Shown here piece by piece: positions 46,615 through 55,109 of a DNA stretch of 64,000 nt. The translations under genes and the position numbers were made by a program. Each line of letters opens with the position of its first letter. Positions within the stretch are counted from its first letter, which is position 1. The notes under the pieces were generated by a model, which was not told the origin of the DNA, made no database searches, and saw only the letters and a list, made by a program, of their open reading frames with translations. Origin of the DNA: Allobosea sp. (lineage in GTDB: Bacteria; Pseudomonadota; Alphaproteobacteria; Rhizobiales; Beijerinckiaceae); assembly GCF_017308075.1 (NCBI RefSeq), contig NZ_JAFKFX010000032.1, positions 62,001 through 126,000 of the forward strand, in the 5' to 3' direction.

Positions 46615-46893
46615 TCAGCCGCCGGTCATCGGCGGGAAGAAGGCGATCTCGCGGGCCCCGGCGATCGAGGCTGCGGGCTTGGCATGGGTATGGTCGATGG
46701 CGGCACGCACGATCGCCTCGTTCTCGAAGGCGAGCTCATAGCCTTCGCCGCGGGTCTTCAGCCAGCGCACCAGCTCGGCGATGGTCGCGGTGCCGGGCGG
46801 CGGCGAGACGATCTCGTCGGCGAGGCCGACGCGCTCGCGCACCCAGGCGAAATAGACGAGCTTCAGGGGCGGGGCGGCTACATGCTGGTTCAT
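46615..46893 (-). CDS. moaD: molybdopterin synthase sulfur-carrier subunit
   Basis: This 92-residue ubiquitin-like protein ends in the required Gly-Gly (FFPPMTGG), which is thiocarboxylated and donates sulfur to MoaE. KLVYFAWVRERVGLADE near residue 11 is typical of the MoaD N-terminus. The start ATG 46893 overlaps the pgsA stop (ATGA), so pgsA, moaD and moaE are coupled. Confidence 0.95.
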   Translation of the reverse strand: MNQHVAAPPLKLVYFAWVRERVGLADEIVSPPPGTATIAELVRWLKTRGEGYELAFENEAIVRAAIDHTHAKPAASIAGAREIAFFPPMTGG

Positions 46894-47501
46894 GGCGCGC
46901 GCTCATCCATGGCGACGAGATGCCGGATGCCGGCGTTCAAATAGTCCCAGCCGGTATAGATCGTCAGCACGGCGGCGATCCAGAGCATGACGATCCCGAT
47001 CTGGGTATTGTGGGGCAGGACCTGGTCGCCGGCCGGGCCGACGACGAGGAAGCCGAGCGCGAAGAGCTGTGCGGTCGTCTTCCATTTCGCGACCTTGCTG
47101 ACGGGGACGCTGACCTTGAGGTCGGCGAGGAACTCGCGCAGGCCCGAAACCAGAATCTCGCGGCAGAGGATGACGATCGCCGCCCAGATCGACCAGCCCT
47201 TGATCGTCTCGGTATGGACCAGCATCAGCAGGAGCGCGCAGACGAGGAGCTTGTCGGCGATCGGATCGAGCATGCGGCCGATCGCAGATTGCTGGCTCCA
47301 GGCGCGCGCGAGCCAGCCGTCGAGATAGTCGGTGATCGCGGCGGCGACATAGATCGCCAGCGCCGCCCAGCGGGCCCAGTCGTCGCGCGGCCAGAACAGC
47401 AGCGCCACCAGCGCCGGAATCGCAGCGATCCGGCCATAGGTCAGAAGATTTGGCAGCGACCAGGGGCCGCGGCGCCGGATAGCATCAGGAAGAATCGTCA
47501 C
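46890..47501 (-). CDS. pgsA: CDP-diacylglycerol-glycerol-3-phosphate 3-phosphatidyltransferase
   Basis: This integral membrane enzyme, with about 203 residues from GTG 47501, makes phosphatidylglycerophosphate. The CDP-alcohol phosphotransferase motif is DYLDGWLARAWSQQSAIGRM then LDPIADK near residues 58-84, matching D-x2-D-G-x2-A-R-x8-G-x3-D-x3-D. Several hydrophobic helices follow. The frame is open further up to ATG 47558, which would add 19 residues (MQSPCSVLTLSQRRGLVFF); neither start has a clear ribosome site, and GTG 47501 puts the NLLTYGR region at the usual distance from the N-terminus. Confidence 0.88.
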   Translation of the reverse strand: MTILPDAIRRRGPWSLPNLLTYGRIAAIPALVALLFWPRDDWARWAALAIYVAAAITDYLDGWLARAWSQQSAIGRMLDPIADKLLVCALLLMLVHTETIKGWSIWAAIVILCREILVSGLREFLADLKVSVPVSKVAKWKTTAQLFALGFLVVGPAGDQVLPHNTQIGIVMLWIAAVLTIYTGWDYLNAGIRHLVAMDERAP

Positions 47502-47638
47502 GAAGAACACCAAGCCGCGCCTTTGCGACAGCGTCAACACGGAACAAGGTGATTGCATGGCGAAGCTGCGTTTCGACGCCGGCCGCCGTTGGCGAGGCCG
47601 GCCCGGCTCAGATCGGGCCGATCAGCCGTGAGAGGGGC

Positions 47639-49756
47639 TCAGCGCTCGTGAAAATGGTCGTGAACGGCCTTGGCGGTCGCGGCATTGACGCCGGGCGTCT
47701 TCATCAGGTCGTCGAGCTTGGCGCGCTGGATCGCCTTGACCGTGCCGAAATGTAGCAGGAGCGCGCGCTTGCGGGCGGGGCCGATGCCGGGAATCTCGTC
47801 GAGCGGGTTCTTGGTGATGTCGCGCTTGCGCTTGGCGCGATGCGTGCCGATGGCGAAGCGGTGAGCCTCGTCGCGCAGCCGCTGGATGAAATAGAGCGCC
47901 GGATCGCGCGGTGGCAGCTTGAACGGCTCGCGCCCCACCATGAAGAAGGTCTCGCGCATGGCGTTGCGGTCCTCGCCCTTGGCGATGGCGACGAGCGCAA
48001 TGTCGCTCGCGCCGCATTCGGCCATGATCTTGCGCGCCGCCTCGAACTGCCCCTTGCCGCCGTCGACGATGACGAGGTCGGGCCGCGAGGGGAAGGGGGC
48101 GTCGTCGGCCTCGGGCGCTGGTTCATCCGTCCCAGCGGAAACCGCATCCTGAGGAGCGCCGTTAGGCGCGTCTTGAAGGATGATGGCCGAAGCGCGGTCG
48201 CCTTCTGGAGCATCCTTCGAGACGGCCGCTTCAGGATGAGGGCTGGAAGGGGGATCTGCTGCTGCTCCCTCCTTCGCCAGCCGCGAGAAGCGCCGCTTCA
48301 GCACCTCGCGCATCATGCCGAAATCGTCGCCTGCGATGGTGTCGCTGGAGATGTTGAAGGTGCGGTAATGGCTCTTCATGAAGCCGTCCCTGCCCGCGAC
48401 CACCATGCCGCCGACCGCGTTGGTGCCCATGATGTGGGAGTTGTCGTAGACCTCGACGCGGCGCGGCGCCTTCGCCATGCCGAAGGCGACGCCGAGCGCG
48501 CTGAGCAGGCTCTGCTGGCCGGCATTGTCGGCGAGCTTGCGGGCGAGCGCCTCATGCGCGTTTTTCTGGGCATGGGCGACGAGATCGCGCCGCTCGCCGC
48601 GCTTGGGGGCGGCGAGTTCGACCTTGCGGCCGGCGCGGGTGCAGAGCGCTTCGGCGATCAGCTCGGCCTCGGGCAGATCATGCGAGACCAGGACCAGCCG
48701 TGGCGGCGGCTTGTCGTCGTAGAATTGCGTGACGACCGAGGCGAGCACCTCGGCCGGGCTCAGGCTCTTGTCGGCGCGCGGGAAGAGGGCGCGGTTGCCC
48801 CAGTTCTGCTTGTTGCGGAAGAAGAAGATCTCGACGCAGAACTGACCGGCCTGCTCGTCGATGGCGAAGACGTCGGCTTCCTCGACGCCTTGGGTGTTGA
48901 TGTCCTGCCCGGCCTGCACCGCCGAGAGCGCCGCCAGCCGGTCGCGATAACGCGCTGCCTTCTCGAATTCGAGCTCCTCGGCCGCCGCCTGCATGCGTTC
49001 GGAGAGCAGTTGCTTCACCGCCGAGGAGCGGCCGGAGAGGAAGTCGCGCGCCTGATCGGCGAGGGCCTGATAGTCGGCATGCGAGATCTCGCCGGTGCAG
49101 GGGCCCGAGCAGCGCTTGATCTGGAAGAGCAGGCAGGGCCGCGTGCGGTTCTCGTAATAGCTGTCCGAGCAGGAGCGCAGCAGGAAGGCTTTCTGCAGGG
49201 CGTCGATGGTGCGTTCCACCGCCCAGACCGAGGCGAAGGGACCGAAATAATCGCCCTTGCGCTGGCGCGAGCCGCGGTGCTTGGCGATCTGCGGCGCCGG
49301 ATGGTCGCCGGAGAGGAAGATGTAGGGGAAGGATTTGTCGTCGCGCAGCAGCACATTGTAGCGCGGCCTGAGCTGCTTGATCAGGTTCGATTCGAGCAGC
49401 AGCGCCTCGGTCTCGGTGCCGGTGGTGACGAACTCCATGTTCGCGGTCTCGGCGATCATCCGCGCCACCGCATTGGTGTGGGCCATGCCACGGGCGTAAG
49501 CCGAGACCCGGTTCTTCAGGCTCTTGGCCTTGCCGACATAGAGCACCTCGCCGGCGCGATCGAACATCCGGTAGACGCCGGGCTTGTTCGGCAGGTGCCT
49601 GGCGAATTCGGCGATCACCTCGATGCCGGCCTTGAGCGCGCCGGGAGAGGCCTCGCCGAGGTCGAGCGCAGGCTCAGGCGCGGGGAGGCTGGTCTCGTCC
49701 TCCAGCTCGATCTCGTCTTCGGGGATGTCGGGGCGTTCGCGATTCATGGTCTGCAT
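47639..49756 (-). CDS. uvrC: excinuclease ABC subunit UvrC with repeat-derived insert
   Basis: This nucleotide-excision-repair nuclease subunit has 705 residues. An acidic N-terminal extension precedes the GIY-YIG domain ([20 protein letters not shown] near 57-76). UVR motif region: [20 protein letters not shown] near 250-270. The RNase H-like 3' nuclease domain has [20 protein letters not shown] near 437-456 and [15 protein letters not shown] near 563, and HhH repeats end the protein ([19 protein letters not shown]). Residues about 507-538 are encoded by a palindromic repeat, making this UvrC longer than usual. The start is ATG 49756 or ATG 49747. Confidence 0.96.
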   Translation of the reverse strand: MQTMNRERPDIPEDEIELEDETSLPAPEPALDLGEASPGALKAGIEVIAEFARHLPNKPGVYRMFDRAGEVLYVGKAKSLKNRVSAYARGMAHTNAVARMIAETANMEFVTTGTETEALLLESNLIKQLRPRYNVLLRDDKSFPYIFLSGDHPAPQIAKHRGSRQRKGDYFGPFASVWAVERTIDALQKAFLLRSCSDSYYENRTRPCLLFQIKRCSGPCTGEISHADYQALADQARDFLSGRSSAVKQLLSERMQAAAEELEFEKAARYRDRLAALSAVQAGQDINTQGVEEADVFAIDEQAGQFCVEIFFFRNKQNWGNRALFPRADKSLSPAEVLASVVTQFYDDKPPPRLVLVSHDLPEAELIAEALCTRAGRKVELAAPKRGERRDLVAHAQKNAHEALARKLADNAGQQSLLSALGVAFGMAKAPRRVEVYDNSHIMGTNAVGGMVVAGRDGFMKSHYRTFNISSDTIAGDDFGMMREVLKRRFSRLAKEGAAADPPSSPHPEAAVSKDAPEGDRASAIILQDAPNGAPQDAVSAGTDEPAPEADDAPFPSRPDLVIVDGGKGQFEAARKIMAECGASDIALVAIAKGEDRNAMRETFFMVGREPFKLPPRDPALYFIQRLRDEAHRFAIGTHRAKRKRDITKNPLDEIPGIGPARKRALLLHFGTVKAIQRAKLDDLMKTPGVNAATAKAVHDHFHER
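48145..48238. repeat. double palindromic repeat inside the uvrC coding sequence
   Basis: Two hairpin units lie back to back. Unit 1 is CATCCT (48145-48150) to AGGATG (48177-48182) with inner stem GCGCC-GTTA-GGCGC (48156-48169). Unit 2 is CATCCT (48211-48216) to AGGATG (48233-48238). The CATCCTGAGGAGCGCC and CATCCTTCGAGACG pieces are hallmarks of a repeat dispersed between Rhizobiales genes. It stays in frame in uvrC, between conserved parts of the nuclease domain. Confidence 0.8.
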
Positions 49757-50136
49757 GTAGGATGCCGCAGGCGCTTCGTCATGTCAGGAGCGGCTCCGTC
49801 CTGCCCGGCGCATCACGTACGGTTTCGCGCCGATGAACGGGTCGTTCGCCCGCTTGAATAGCTTTGTATTCAGGCGGTCGGCTTGCTCATTTTCCGTTGA
49901 TGTGATCGAGATTTTCCGGGCGATCTGCAAGGGCGGCCGAGAGGTGATTTGACCTCTTTTTGAATTTTTTATTGACAAAATCGATCCCGGACTCTATATC
50001 TGTGTTTCGATATTGGGCCGAACGACTTGGCCTCGGCGCTCGTGAATGCGCCGCGCTGACGATCTTCCTCCTCTGTTCGAAATCGCCGCTGCACTGTTTC
50101 GTGCGGCTTCATCAAGCACGACTGTAGGAGGCTCCG
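49757..50136. other. intergenic region with cspA promoter and long leader
   Basis: This 380-bp region lies between the divergent uvrC and cspA genes. It holds no gene. A small hairpin GAGGT/ACCTC (49941-49945 with 49952-49956) followed by TTTTT lies just before the cspA promoter and could stop upstream rightward transcription. The interval 50001-50136 is the presumed structured 5' leader of cspA. Confidence 0.7.
49972..50000 (+). promoter_or_regulatory. strong sigma-70-type promoter for cspA
   Basis: TTGACA (49972-49977) and TATATC (49995-50000) are spaced by exactly 17 bp, in an AT-rich stretch. Transcription would start near 50007, giving a leader of about 130 nt before the cspA start codon, as is typical of cold-shock mRNAs. 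Confidence 0.85.
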
Positions 50137-50346
50137 ATGAGCTCGGGTTCGGTCAAGTGGTTCAACGCCACCAAGGGTTTTGGTTTCATTCAGCCGGATG
50201 ATGGCGGTCAGGACGTGTTCGTCCATATCAGCGCCGTCGAGCGGGCAGGCATGCGCGATCTGCGCGATGGCCAGAAGATCAGCTACGAGTTGGTCCAGGA
50301 CAAGCGCTCCGGCAAGATGTCGGCGGATAATCTGCGCGCCGAATGA
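50137..50346 (+). CDS. cspA: cold-shock protein CspA family
   Basis: This 69-residue single cold-shock domain acts as an RNA chaperone. The start ATG 50137 follows GTAGGAGG. RNP1 is KGFGFIQPD and RNP2 is [23 protein letters not shown] is the standard N-terminus. A strong promoter and long leader precede it, and a terminator-like hairpin separates it from rpsU. Confidence 0.97.
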   Translation: MSSGSVKWFNATKGFGFIQPDDGGQDVFVHISAVERAGMRDLRDGQKISYELVQDKRSGKMSADNLRAE

Positions 50347-50435
50347 AGGCCCGCTGCCACGGGCGAAGCGATCTGAACGGCGACCACGGATGTACTGGCG
50401 CCATCACGTAACGCTCTGAGGCAAGGGCTATCGAG

Positions 50436-50465
50436 GGGTCGGGACATCAAGCCCGGCCCTTTTTT
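50436..50465 (+). terminator. terminator/attenuator between cspA and rpsU
   Basis: An 8-bp stem GGGTCGGG/CCCGGCCC (50436-50443 with 50452-50459, one G-T pair) is followed by TTTTTT. It lies 22 bp before the rpsU start codon, so some read-through or a hidden promoter must serve rpsU. Confidence 0.88.
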
Positions 50466-50487
50466 GTTTTTTGAAGAAAGGATGCCG

Positions 50488-50763
50488 ATGCAGGTTCTTG
50501 TGCGCGACAACAATGTCGATCAGGCGCTGCGTGTCCTGAAGAAGAAGATGCAGCGCGAAGGCGTGTTTCGGGAAATGAAGCAGCGCCGGGCCTATGAGAA
50601 GCCGTCCGAGCGGCGTGTGCGCGAACGCGCCGATGCCATCCGGCGTGCAAGGAAAGCGGCGCGCAAGCAGGCGCAGCGCGACGGCCTGTTGCCCGCGCCG
50701 AAGCGCAAGCCACCGCTTGGCAGGACGCCCCGGCCCGGCATGGCGCCCCGCCCGGCGAGCTGA
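50488..50763 (+). CDS. rpsU: 30S ribosomal protein S21
   Basis: This 91-residue ribosomal protein S21 starts at ATG 50488 ([20 protein letters not shown]), 6 bp after GAAAGG. The conserved part [20 protein letters not shown] (21-40) and [10 protein letters not shown] is followed by a Pro/Arg-rich tail longer than in E. coli, as in other alphaproteobacteria. Closely follows cspA and is followed by a small basic-protein gene. Confidence 0.96.
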   Translation: MQVLVRDNNVDQALRVLKKKMQREGVFREMKQRRAYEKPSERRVRERADAIRRARKAARKQAQRDGLLPAPKRKPPLGRTPRPGMAPRPAS

Positions 50764-50796
50764 CGCGCATCCGACACCAGCTGGAGAGAGGTTGCC

Positions 50797-51054
50797 ATGT
50801 CGAGCCGCAACATGAAGCTGGAAGATGCCAAGGCGCGCGCGCAGGTCGCTTTCGAGAAATCCGAACAGCGCAAGCGCGATGCCTCGCTGGTCTGGCAGAC
50901 GATCGAGGACGAAGCCCTCCAGTTGCGACAGAAGACGGAGCGCCTGAAGGCGCTGCGTCTCGCCAAGGAAGCGATCGAGGCCGAAGCCAAGGCCAAGCTG
51001 CCGGAGCCGAGCGAGGCGAAGCCGGTTCGCCGTCGCCGGACCAAGGACAACTGA
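50797..51054 (+). CDS. small charged helical protein of unknown function
   Basis: This protein has 85 residues; the start ATG 50797 follows GGAGAGAGG. It is predicted to be nearly all helix, with alternating Lys/Arg and Glu (KLEDAKARAQVAFEKSEQRK, then LRQKTERLKALRLAKEAIEA), ending in a basic tail RRRRTKDN. No family is recognised. Its place 33 bp after rpsU suggests co-expression with S21 and a possible RNA- or ribosome-linked role (inference). Confidence 0.78.
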   Translation: MSSRNMKLEDAKARAQVAFEKSEQRKRDASLVWQTIEDEALQLRQKTERLKALRLAKEAIEAEAKAKLPEPSEAKPVRRRRTKDN

Positions 51055-51203
51055 CCGCGGTTCGGCTATTCCGGGTTGCCCTGACCGGAGCGCAGGCCGG
51101 GCCCGTCAATGCGGTCGCCAGCGGGCGAGCGGTGCGCATTTCCGCTTGACCGCGCCCTGTCAGCGTTCGACATCACGCGCTCAGCCTCCCGGATTGCCTG
51201 CCG

Positions 51204-52046
51204 ATGCCCGTCTTCGCCATTCCCTTCCCCGTGATCGATCCGGTCGCGCTCCAGCTCGGGCCGGTCGCGATCAAATGGTATGGTCTTGCCTATGTCGCCG
51301 GGCTACTCGGCGGCTGGTGGTATGCCCGCAAGCTGGTGATGGCCGACGGGCTGTGGGGCGGCCGCGCCCGGCCGGGCGCCGACCAGCTCGACGACATGCT
51401 GCTCTTCGTCGCGCTCGGCGTGGTTCTCGGCGGGCGCCTCGGCTTCGTGCTGTTCTACGATCTCGAGCGCTATCTGGCGCGCCCGCAGGACATCGTCGCG
51501 GTCTGGCAGGGCGGCATGTCCTTTCATGGCGGGCTGGTCGGAGCCGCGACCGGGCTCGTCCTGTTCGCGCGCCGGCGCGGCGTGCCGGTGCTCAGTGTCT
51601 TCGATCTCTCGGCTGCGGTCGTGCCGATCGGCCTGTTCCTCGGCCGCATCGCCAATTTCATCAATGCCGAGCTCTGGGGCCGGCCGGCGCCGGACGTGCC
51701 ATGGGCGATGGTCTTCCCGCATGCCGGGCCGGTGCCGCGCCATCCAAGCCAGCTCTACGAGGCCTTCGGCGAGGGGCTGGTGCTCTTCCTCCTGCTCGCT
51801 CTGGTCGTGCGGGCCGGCGGCTTCAGGCGGCCGGGCCTCGTCGCCGGCGTGTTCGGCATGGGCTATGCGGTGGCGCGCATCGCCGCCGAGTTCTTCCGCG
51901 AGCCGGATCCGCAGCTCGGCTTCCTGTTCGGCACCGGCATGGGCAGCGGCGGCGGGCTGACCATGGGCATGCTGCTGTCGATCCCGCTGTTCCTGGCGGG
52001 GCTCGCTTTGGTCCTGCGTGCGCGGCGAGGGCAGGCGCAATCGTGA
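51204..52046 (+). CDS. lgt: prolipoprotein diacylglyceryl transferase
   Basis: This 280-residue membrane enzyme attaches diacylglycerol to lipobox cysteines. Motifs: KWYGLAYVAGLLGGWWYARK near residues 24-43, GVVLGGRLGFVLFYDLERYL near 72-91, WQGGMSFHGGLVGAATGLVL near 101-120, the signature GRIANFINAELWGRP near 147-161, and HPSQLYEAFGEG near 180. Seven hydrophobic segments are visible. Its stop overlaps the next gene by GTGA. Confidence 0.97.
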   Translation: MPVFAIPFPVIDPVALQLGPVAIKWYGLAYVAGLLGGWWYARKLVMADGLWGGRARPGADQLDDMLLFVALGVVLGGRLGFVLFYDLERYLARPQDIVAVWQGGMSFHGGLVGAATGLVLFARRRGVPVLSVFDLSAAVVPIGLFLGRIANFINAELWGRPAPDVPWAMVFPHAGPVPRHPSQLYEAFGEGLVLFLLLALVVRAGGFRRPGLVAGVFGMGYAVARIAAEFFREPDPQLGFLFGTGMGSGGGLTMGMLLSIPLFLAGLALVLRARRGQAQS

Positions 52047-53149
52047 CGCCGCTGGGGCAGGAGCTCGCCCGGCTGATCCGCGACGAGGGGCCGCTCAGCG
52101 TCTCCCGCTACATGGCACTCGCCCTCGGCCATCCGCGTCATGGCTACTACATGAAGCAGGATCCGTTCGGCGCTGCCGGAGACTTCACCACGGCGCCGGA
52201 GATCAGCCAGATATTCGGCGAGCTGATCGGGCTCTGGGCGGCGACCGCCTGGCGCATGATGGGCAAGCCGGCGCCGTTCCGCCTTGTCGAACTCGGCCCC
52301 GGCCGTGGCACGCTGATGCAGGACATGCTGCGAGCCGGCAAGGTCGTGTCCGGTTTTCGCGAGGCGCTGACCGTCCACATGGTCGAGACCAGCCCGGTGC
52401 TGCGCGAGCGGCAGAGGGCGACGCTGGCCGCGAGCGGCATGGCTCCCGTCTGGTATGAGCGGATCGAGGACGCGCTGGATGGGCCGGCGCTCATCGTCGC
52501 CAATGAATTCCTCGACGCCCTGCCGCTCGACCAGTTCGTCCTGACACCGGAAGGCTGGCGCGAGCGGCTGGTCGGCCTCGACGGCGAGGGGCGCTTCGCT
52601 TTCGGCTTGTCTGCCGCACCCGAAGGGCGGATTGCGCGCCCAGCCTCGCAAGGCGCCGTGCTGGAGCAGCCGCTCGCGGCGCTGGAGACGGTCGCGACCG
52701 TTGCGCGCCATGTCGCGGCAGAGGGCGGTGTGGGTCTCTTCATCGATTATGGCGCGGTGCAGACCGGCTTCGGCGATACCCTGCAGGCGATGCGGCAGCA
52801 CGGCTTCGTCGATCCGTTGGCCGAGCCCGGTGATGCCGATCTGACCGTCCACGTCGATTTCGCGCGCATGGCGCAGGCTGGTCGGGCGGCTGGCGCGGCA
52901 GTGCATGGCGCGGTTAGGCAGCGCGATTTCCTGCTGGCGCTGGGGCTCGAACAGCGCGTTGCGGCGCTGTCGCGGCGGGCGGTGCCGGAGCATGCGGCGA
53001 GGCTCGCAGCCGGCGCGAGCCGGCTCGTCGCAGCCGACCGTGGGACTGATATGGGGCAGCTCTTCAAGGTGTTGGCACTGGCCGACCCGCGCCTGCCCTT
53101 GCTGCCCGGATTTGACCTTCATCGCCTGCCAGAGCAGGCCGCCCCCTGA
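52043..53149 (+). CDS. MidA/NDUFAF7 family SAM-dependent methyltransferase
   Basis: This protein has 368 residues and starts at GTG 52043, overlapping the lgt stop. The MidA (DUF185) family motif is visible: YMALALGHPRHGYYMKQDPF near residues 23-42, GDFTTAPEISQIFGELIGLW near 46-65 and the SAM loop LVELGPGRGTLMQDML near 82-97. ANEFLDALPLDQFV is near 156. Known: mitochondrial NDUFAF7 methylates an arginine of a complex I subunit; bacterial homologues are inferred to act similarly. Common gene order lgt-midA-pgeF in alphaproteobacteria. Confidence 0.94.
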   Translation: MTPLGQELARLIRDEGPLSVSRYMALALGHPRHGYYMKQDPFGAAGDFTTAPEISQIFGELIGLWAATAWRMMGKPAPFRLVELGPGRGTLMQDMLRAGKVVSGFREALTVHMVETSPVLRERQRATLAASGMAPVWYERIEDALDGPALIVANEFLDALPLDQFVLTPEGWRERLVGLDGEGRFAFGLSAAPEGRIARPASQGAVLEQPLAALETVATVARHVAAEGGVGLFIDYGAVQTGFGDTLQAMRQHGFVDPLAEPGDADLTVHVDFARMAQAGRAAGAAVHGAVRQRDFLLALGLEQRVAALSRRAVPEHAARLAAGASRLVAADRGTDMGQLFKVLALADPRLPLLPGFDLHRLPEQAAP

Positions 53150-53166
53150 ATCGGAGCTGGAAAGCG

Positions 53167-53931
53167 ATGTTCATCACCTCTCCCGATCTTGCCGGTGAAA
53201 CCGGCATCCGGCATGCCTTCTTCACGCGCGAGGGCGGGGTCTCGACCGGGATCTACGCCTCGCTGAACGGCGGCGTCGGTTCGCGTGACGACCAGGGCCA
53301 TGTCGCCGAGAATCGGGCGCGCATGGCGGCGCAGCTCGGCGTCGAGCGCGACAAGTTCGTCAGCGTCTACCAGGTGCATTCGCCCGATGTGGCTGTCGTG
53401 ACCGGGCCCTGGCCGGCCGAGCGTCCGCAGGCCGATGCGATGGTGACGATCGCTCACGGTGTCGCGCTCGGCGTCTCCAGCGCCGATTGCGGGCCGATCC
53501 TGTTCGCCGACAGCGAGGCCGGGGTCATCGGTGCCGCGCATTCGGGCTGGAAGGGCGCTTTCAGCGGTATCGTCGGCGCGACCGTGACGGCGATGGAGAA
53601 GCTCGGCGCGCGGCGCGAGCGCATCATCGCCGTGCTCGGCCCGACGATCAGTGCCGCGGCCTATGAAGTCGGGCCGGAGTTCATCGAGCGCTTCAAGGCG
53701 GAAAATCCGACCTTCTCGCGCTTCTTTCATGCCTCGGAGCGTCCGGCGCATGCGATGTTCGACCTGCCGGCCTTCATTGCCCATCGCGCCCAGGAGGCGG
53801 GGATCGGTCGTTTCATCGATCTTGGCCTGTGTACCTATGCCGACGAGGCGCGCTTCTACAGCTACCGCCGCACCACCCATCGCCAGGAGGGGGATTACGG
53901 CCGGCTGATTTCGGCGATCACGCTGACCTGA
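53167..53931 (+). CDS. pgeF: polyphenol oxidase/laccase-domain protein PgeF (YfiH)
   Basis: This protein has 254 residues. Zinc/copper ligands sit in VYQVHSPDV (His near 74), SSADCGPILF (Cys near 119) and AAHSGWKGAFSG (His near 136), the hallmark of the LACC1/YfiH family. Known: PgeF corrects mis-incorporated residues in peptidoglycan precursors in E. coli and some members have purine nucleoside phosphorylase activity. It is 17 bp after midA and likely the last gene of the lgt operon. Confidence 0.95.
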   Translation: MFITSPDLAGETGIRHAFFTREGGVSTGIYASLNGGVGSRDDQGHVAENRARMAAQLGVERDKFVSVYQVHSPDVAVVTGPWPAERPQADAMVTIAHGVALGVSSADCGPILFADSEAGVIGAAHSGWKGAFSGIVGATVTAMEKLGARRERIIAVLGPTISAAAYEVGPEFIERFKAENPTFSRFFHASERPAHAMFDLPAFIAHRAQEAGIGRFIDLGLCTYADEARFYSYRRTTHRQEGDYGRLISAITLT

Positions 53932-54031
53932 TCACTGCCGGCCTGCCCTTGCGTCATCTCTGGTTGCTTGCGGGACGGGACGGAGTCATCCTTCCGCGGT
54001 CATCCACCATCAACATGGCTGCGGGGGACAT

Positions 54032-54316
54032 ATGGAACAGATTCTGATGAATCTGGTCGCCGGCGCGATCGGCGGCAATGCGGCCGGCAAGGCCTCGCCA
54101 AGCTTCGATCTGGGCACCATCGGCAACACCATCGCCGGACTTGTGGGCGGCGGCGTGCTCGGCCAACTGGTCCCGATCGTGCTGCCGGCGATCACCGCGG
54201 CGGCGGCGGGCGGCAATCTCAGCATCGGCGGCATTCTCGCCAACCTGATCAGCGGCGGTGCCGGCGGCGCGATCCTGACGGCGATCATCGGGGCGGTGAA
54301 GAACAAGACCGCCTGA
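54032..54316 (+). CDS. small glycine-rich hydrophobic protein
   Basis: This protein has 94 residues; the start ATG 54032 follows GGGGGACAT. The sequence is dominated by Gly, Ala, Ile and Leu with glycine-zipper runs: AGAIGGNAAGKASPSFDLGT, AGLVGGGVLGQLVPIVLPAI and ISGGAGGAILTAIIGAVKNK. It has no cleavable signal. Similar short proteins are seen in Rhizobiales but have no assigned function. It looks membrane-active or self-assembling (inference), and stands alone. Confidence 0.72.
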   Translation: MEQILMNLVAGAIGGNAAGKASPSFDLGTIGNTIAGLVGGGVLGQLVPIVLPAITAAAAGGNLSIGGILANLISGGAGGAILTAIIGAVKNKTA

Positions 54317-54466
54317 GGCGTATTCCGCCGGAATTCGCTGCGCCCGCGCGGAGGGCGCTGGCCTTCGATCCGTACACGCGATTCGCGCATGAGCCGTCGC
54401 GCAGGAACCCCTTGTCGCGGCGCGTTGCGGGAGGGCAATCTCGCACGCCTTGCGTGGAGACCGGCG

Positions 54467-55096
54467 ATGCAGCGACAGATCGACTATTATTTTTCCCTCC
54501 TTTCGCCCTGGACCTATCTCGGGCACGAGCTCTTCCTGTCGATCGCCGCGCGTCATGGCTGCGCCGTCAACTATCTTCCGGTGCCGTTGCGCTCGGTCTT
54601 CGACGAGACCGGCGGCCTGCCGCTGCCCAAGCGCCACCCGGTACGCCAGCGCTATCGCATCCTCGAATTGCAGCGCTGGCGCGAGCGGCGCGGCAAGGCG
54701 CTGAACCTGTTCCCGCGCCATTTCCCGCTCGACATCGCACTGGCCGACCGGGCGCTGATCGCCGCGACGCTCGCCGGCAAGGACCCTGGCGGCTTCATGG
54801 AGCGCGTGCTGGCCGGCGTCTGGGCGCAGGAGCTCGACCTGTCACAGCGCGATTTGGTGATCGGGATGGCCGATGCGTCCGGGCTCGACGGCGAGGCGCT
54901 GGTCGGCGAAGCCGAGTCGGAGGCGGTTGCGGCGCGCTATGCGGCTTCGAGCGAGGCGGCGGTGAAGGCCGGTGTCTTCGGCGCGCCGAGCTATGTCCTC
55001 GGCGGCGAGGTGTTTTGGGGCCAGGACAGGCTCGAATTGCTCGACGACGCGCTGGCGAGCGGCCGGGCGCCCTACAGCACCGAGGCGAAAGTCTGA
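54467..55096 (+). CDS. 2-hydroxychromene-2-carboxylate isomerase-like (DsbA fold)
   Basis: This protein has 209 residues; the start ATG 54467 (MQRQIDYYFSLLSPWTYLGH) follows TGGAGACC. It is a kappa-class GST/DsbA-fold enzyme: the N-terminal SPWTYLG replaces the CxxC active site, and GVFGAPSYVLGGEVFWGQDR near 174-193 is the cis-Pro region. Known: NahD homologues isomerise a naphthalene-degradation intermediate using glutathione. No degradation genes are nearby, so the true substrate is open. Convergent with the SDR gene. Confidence 0.9.
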   Translation: MQRQIDYYFSLLSPWTYLGHELFLSIAARHGCAVNYLPVPLRSVFDETGGLPLPKRHPVRQRYRILELQRWRERRGKALNLFPRHFPLDIALADRALIAATLAGKDPGGFMERVLAGVWAQELDLSQRDLVIGMADASGLDGEALVGEAESEAVAARYAASSEAAVKAGVFGAPSYVLGGEVFWGQDRLELLDDALASGRAPYSTEAKV

Positions 55097-55109
55097 GCGG
55101 CCGGCGCCG

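Noticed and set aside
47840-49861. Rightward open frame of about 673 residues opposite uvrC
   Set aside because: Antisense shadow; uvrC on the other strand has all expected domains.
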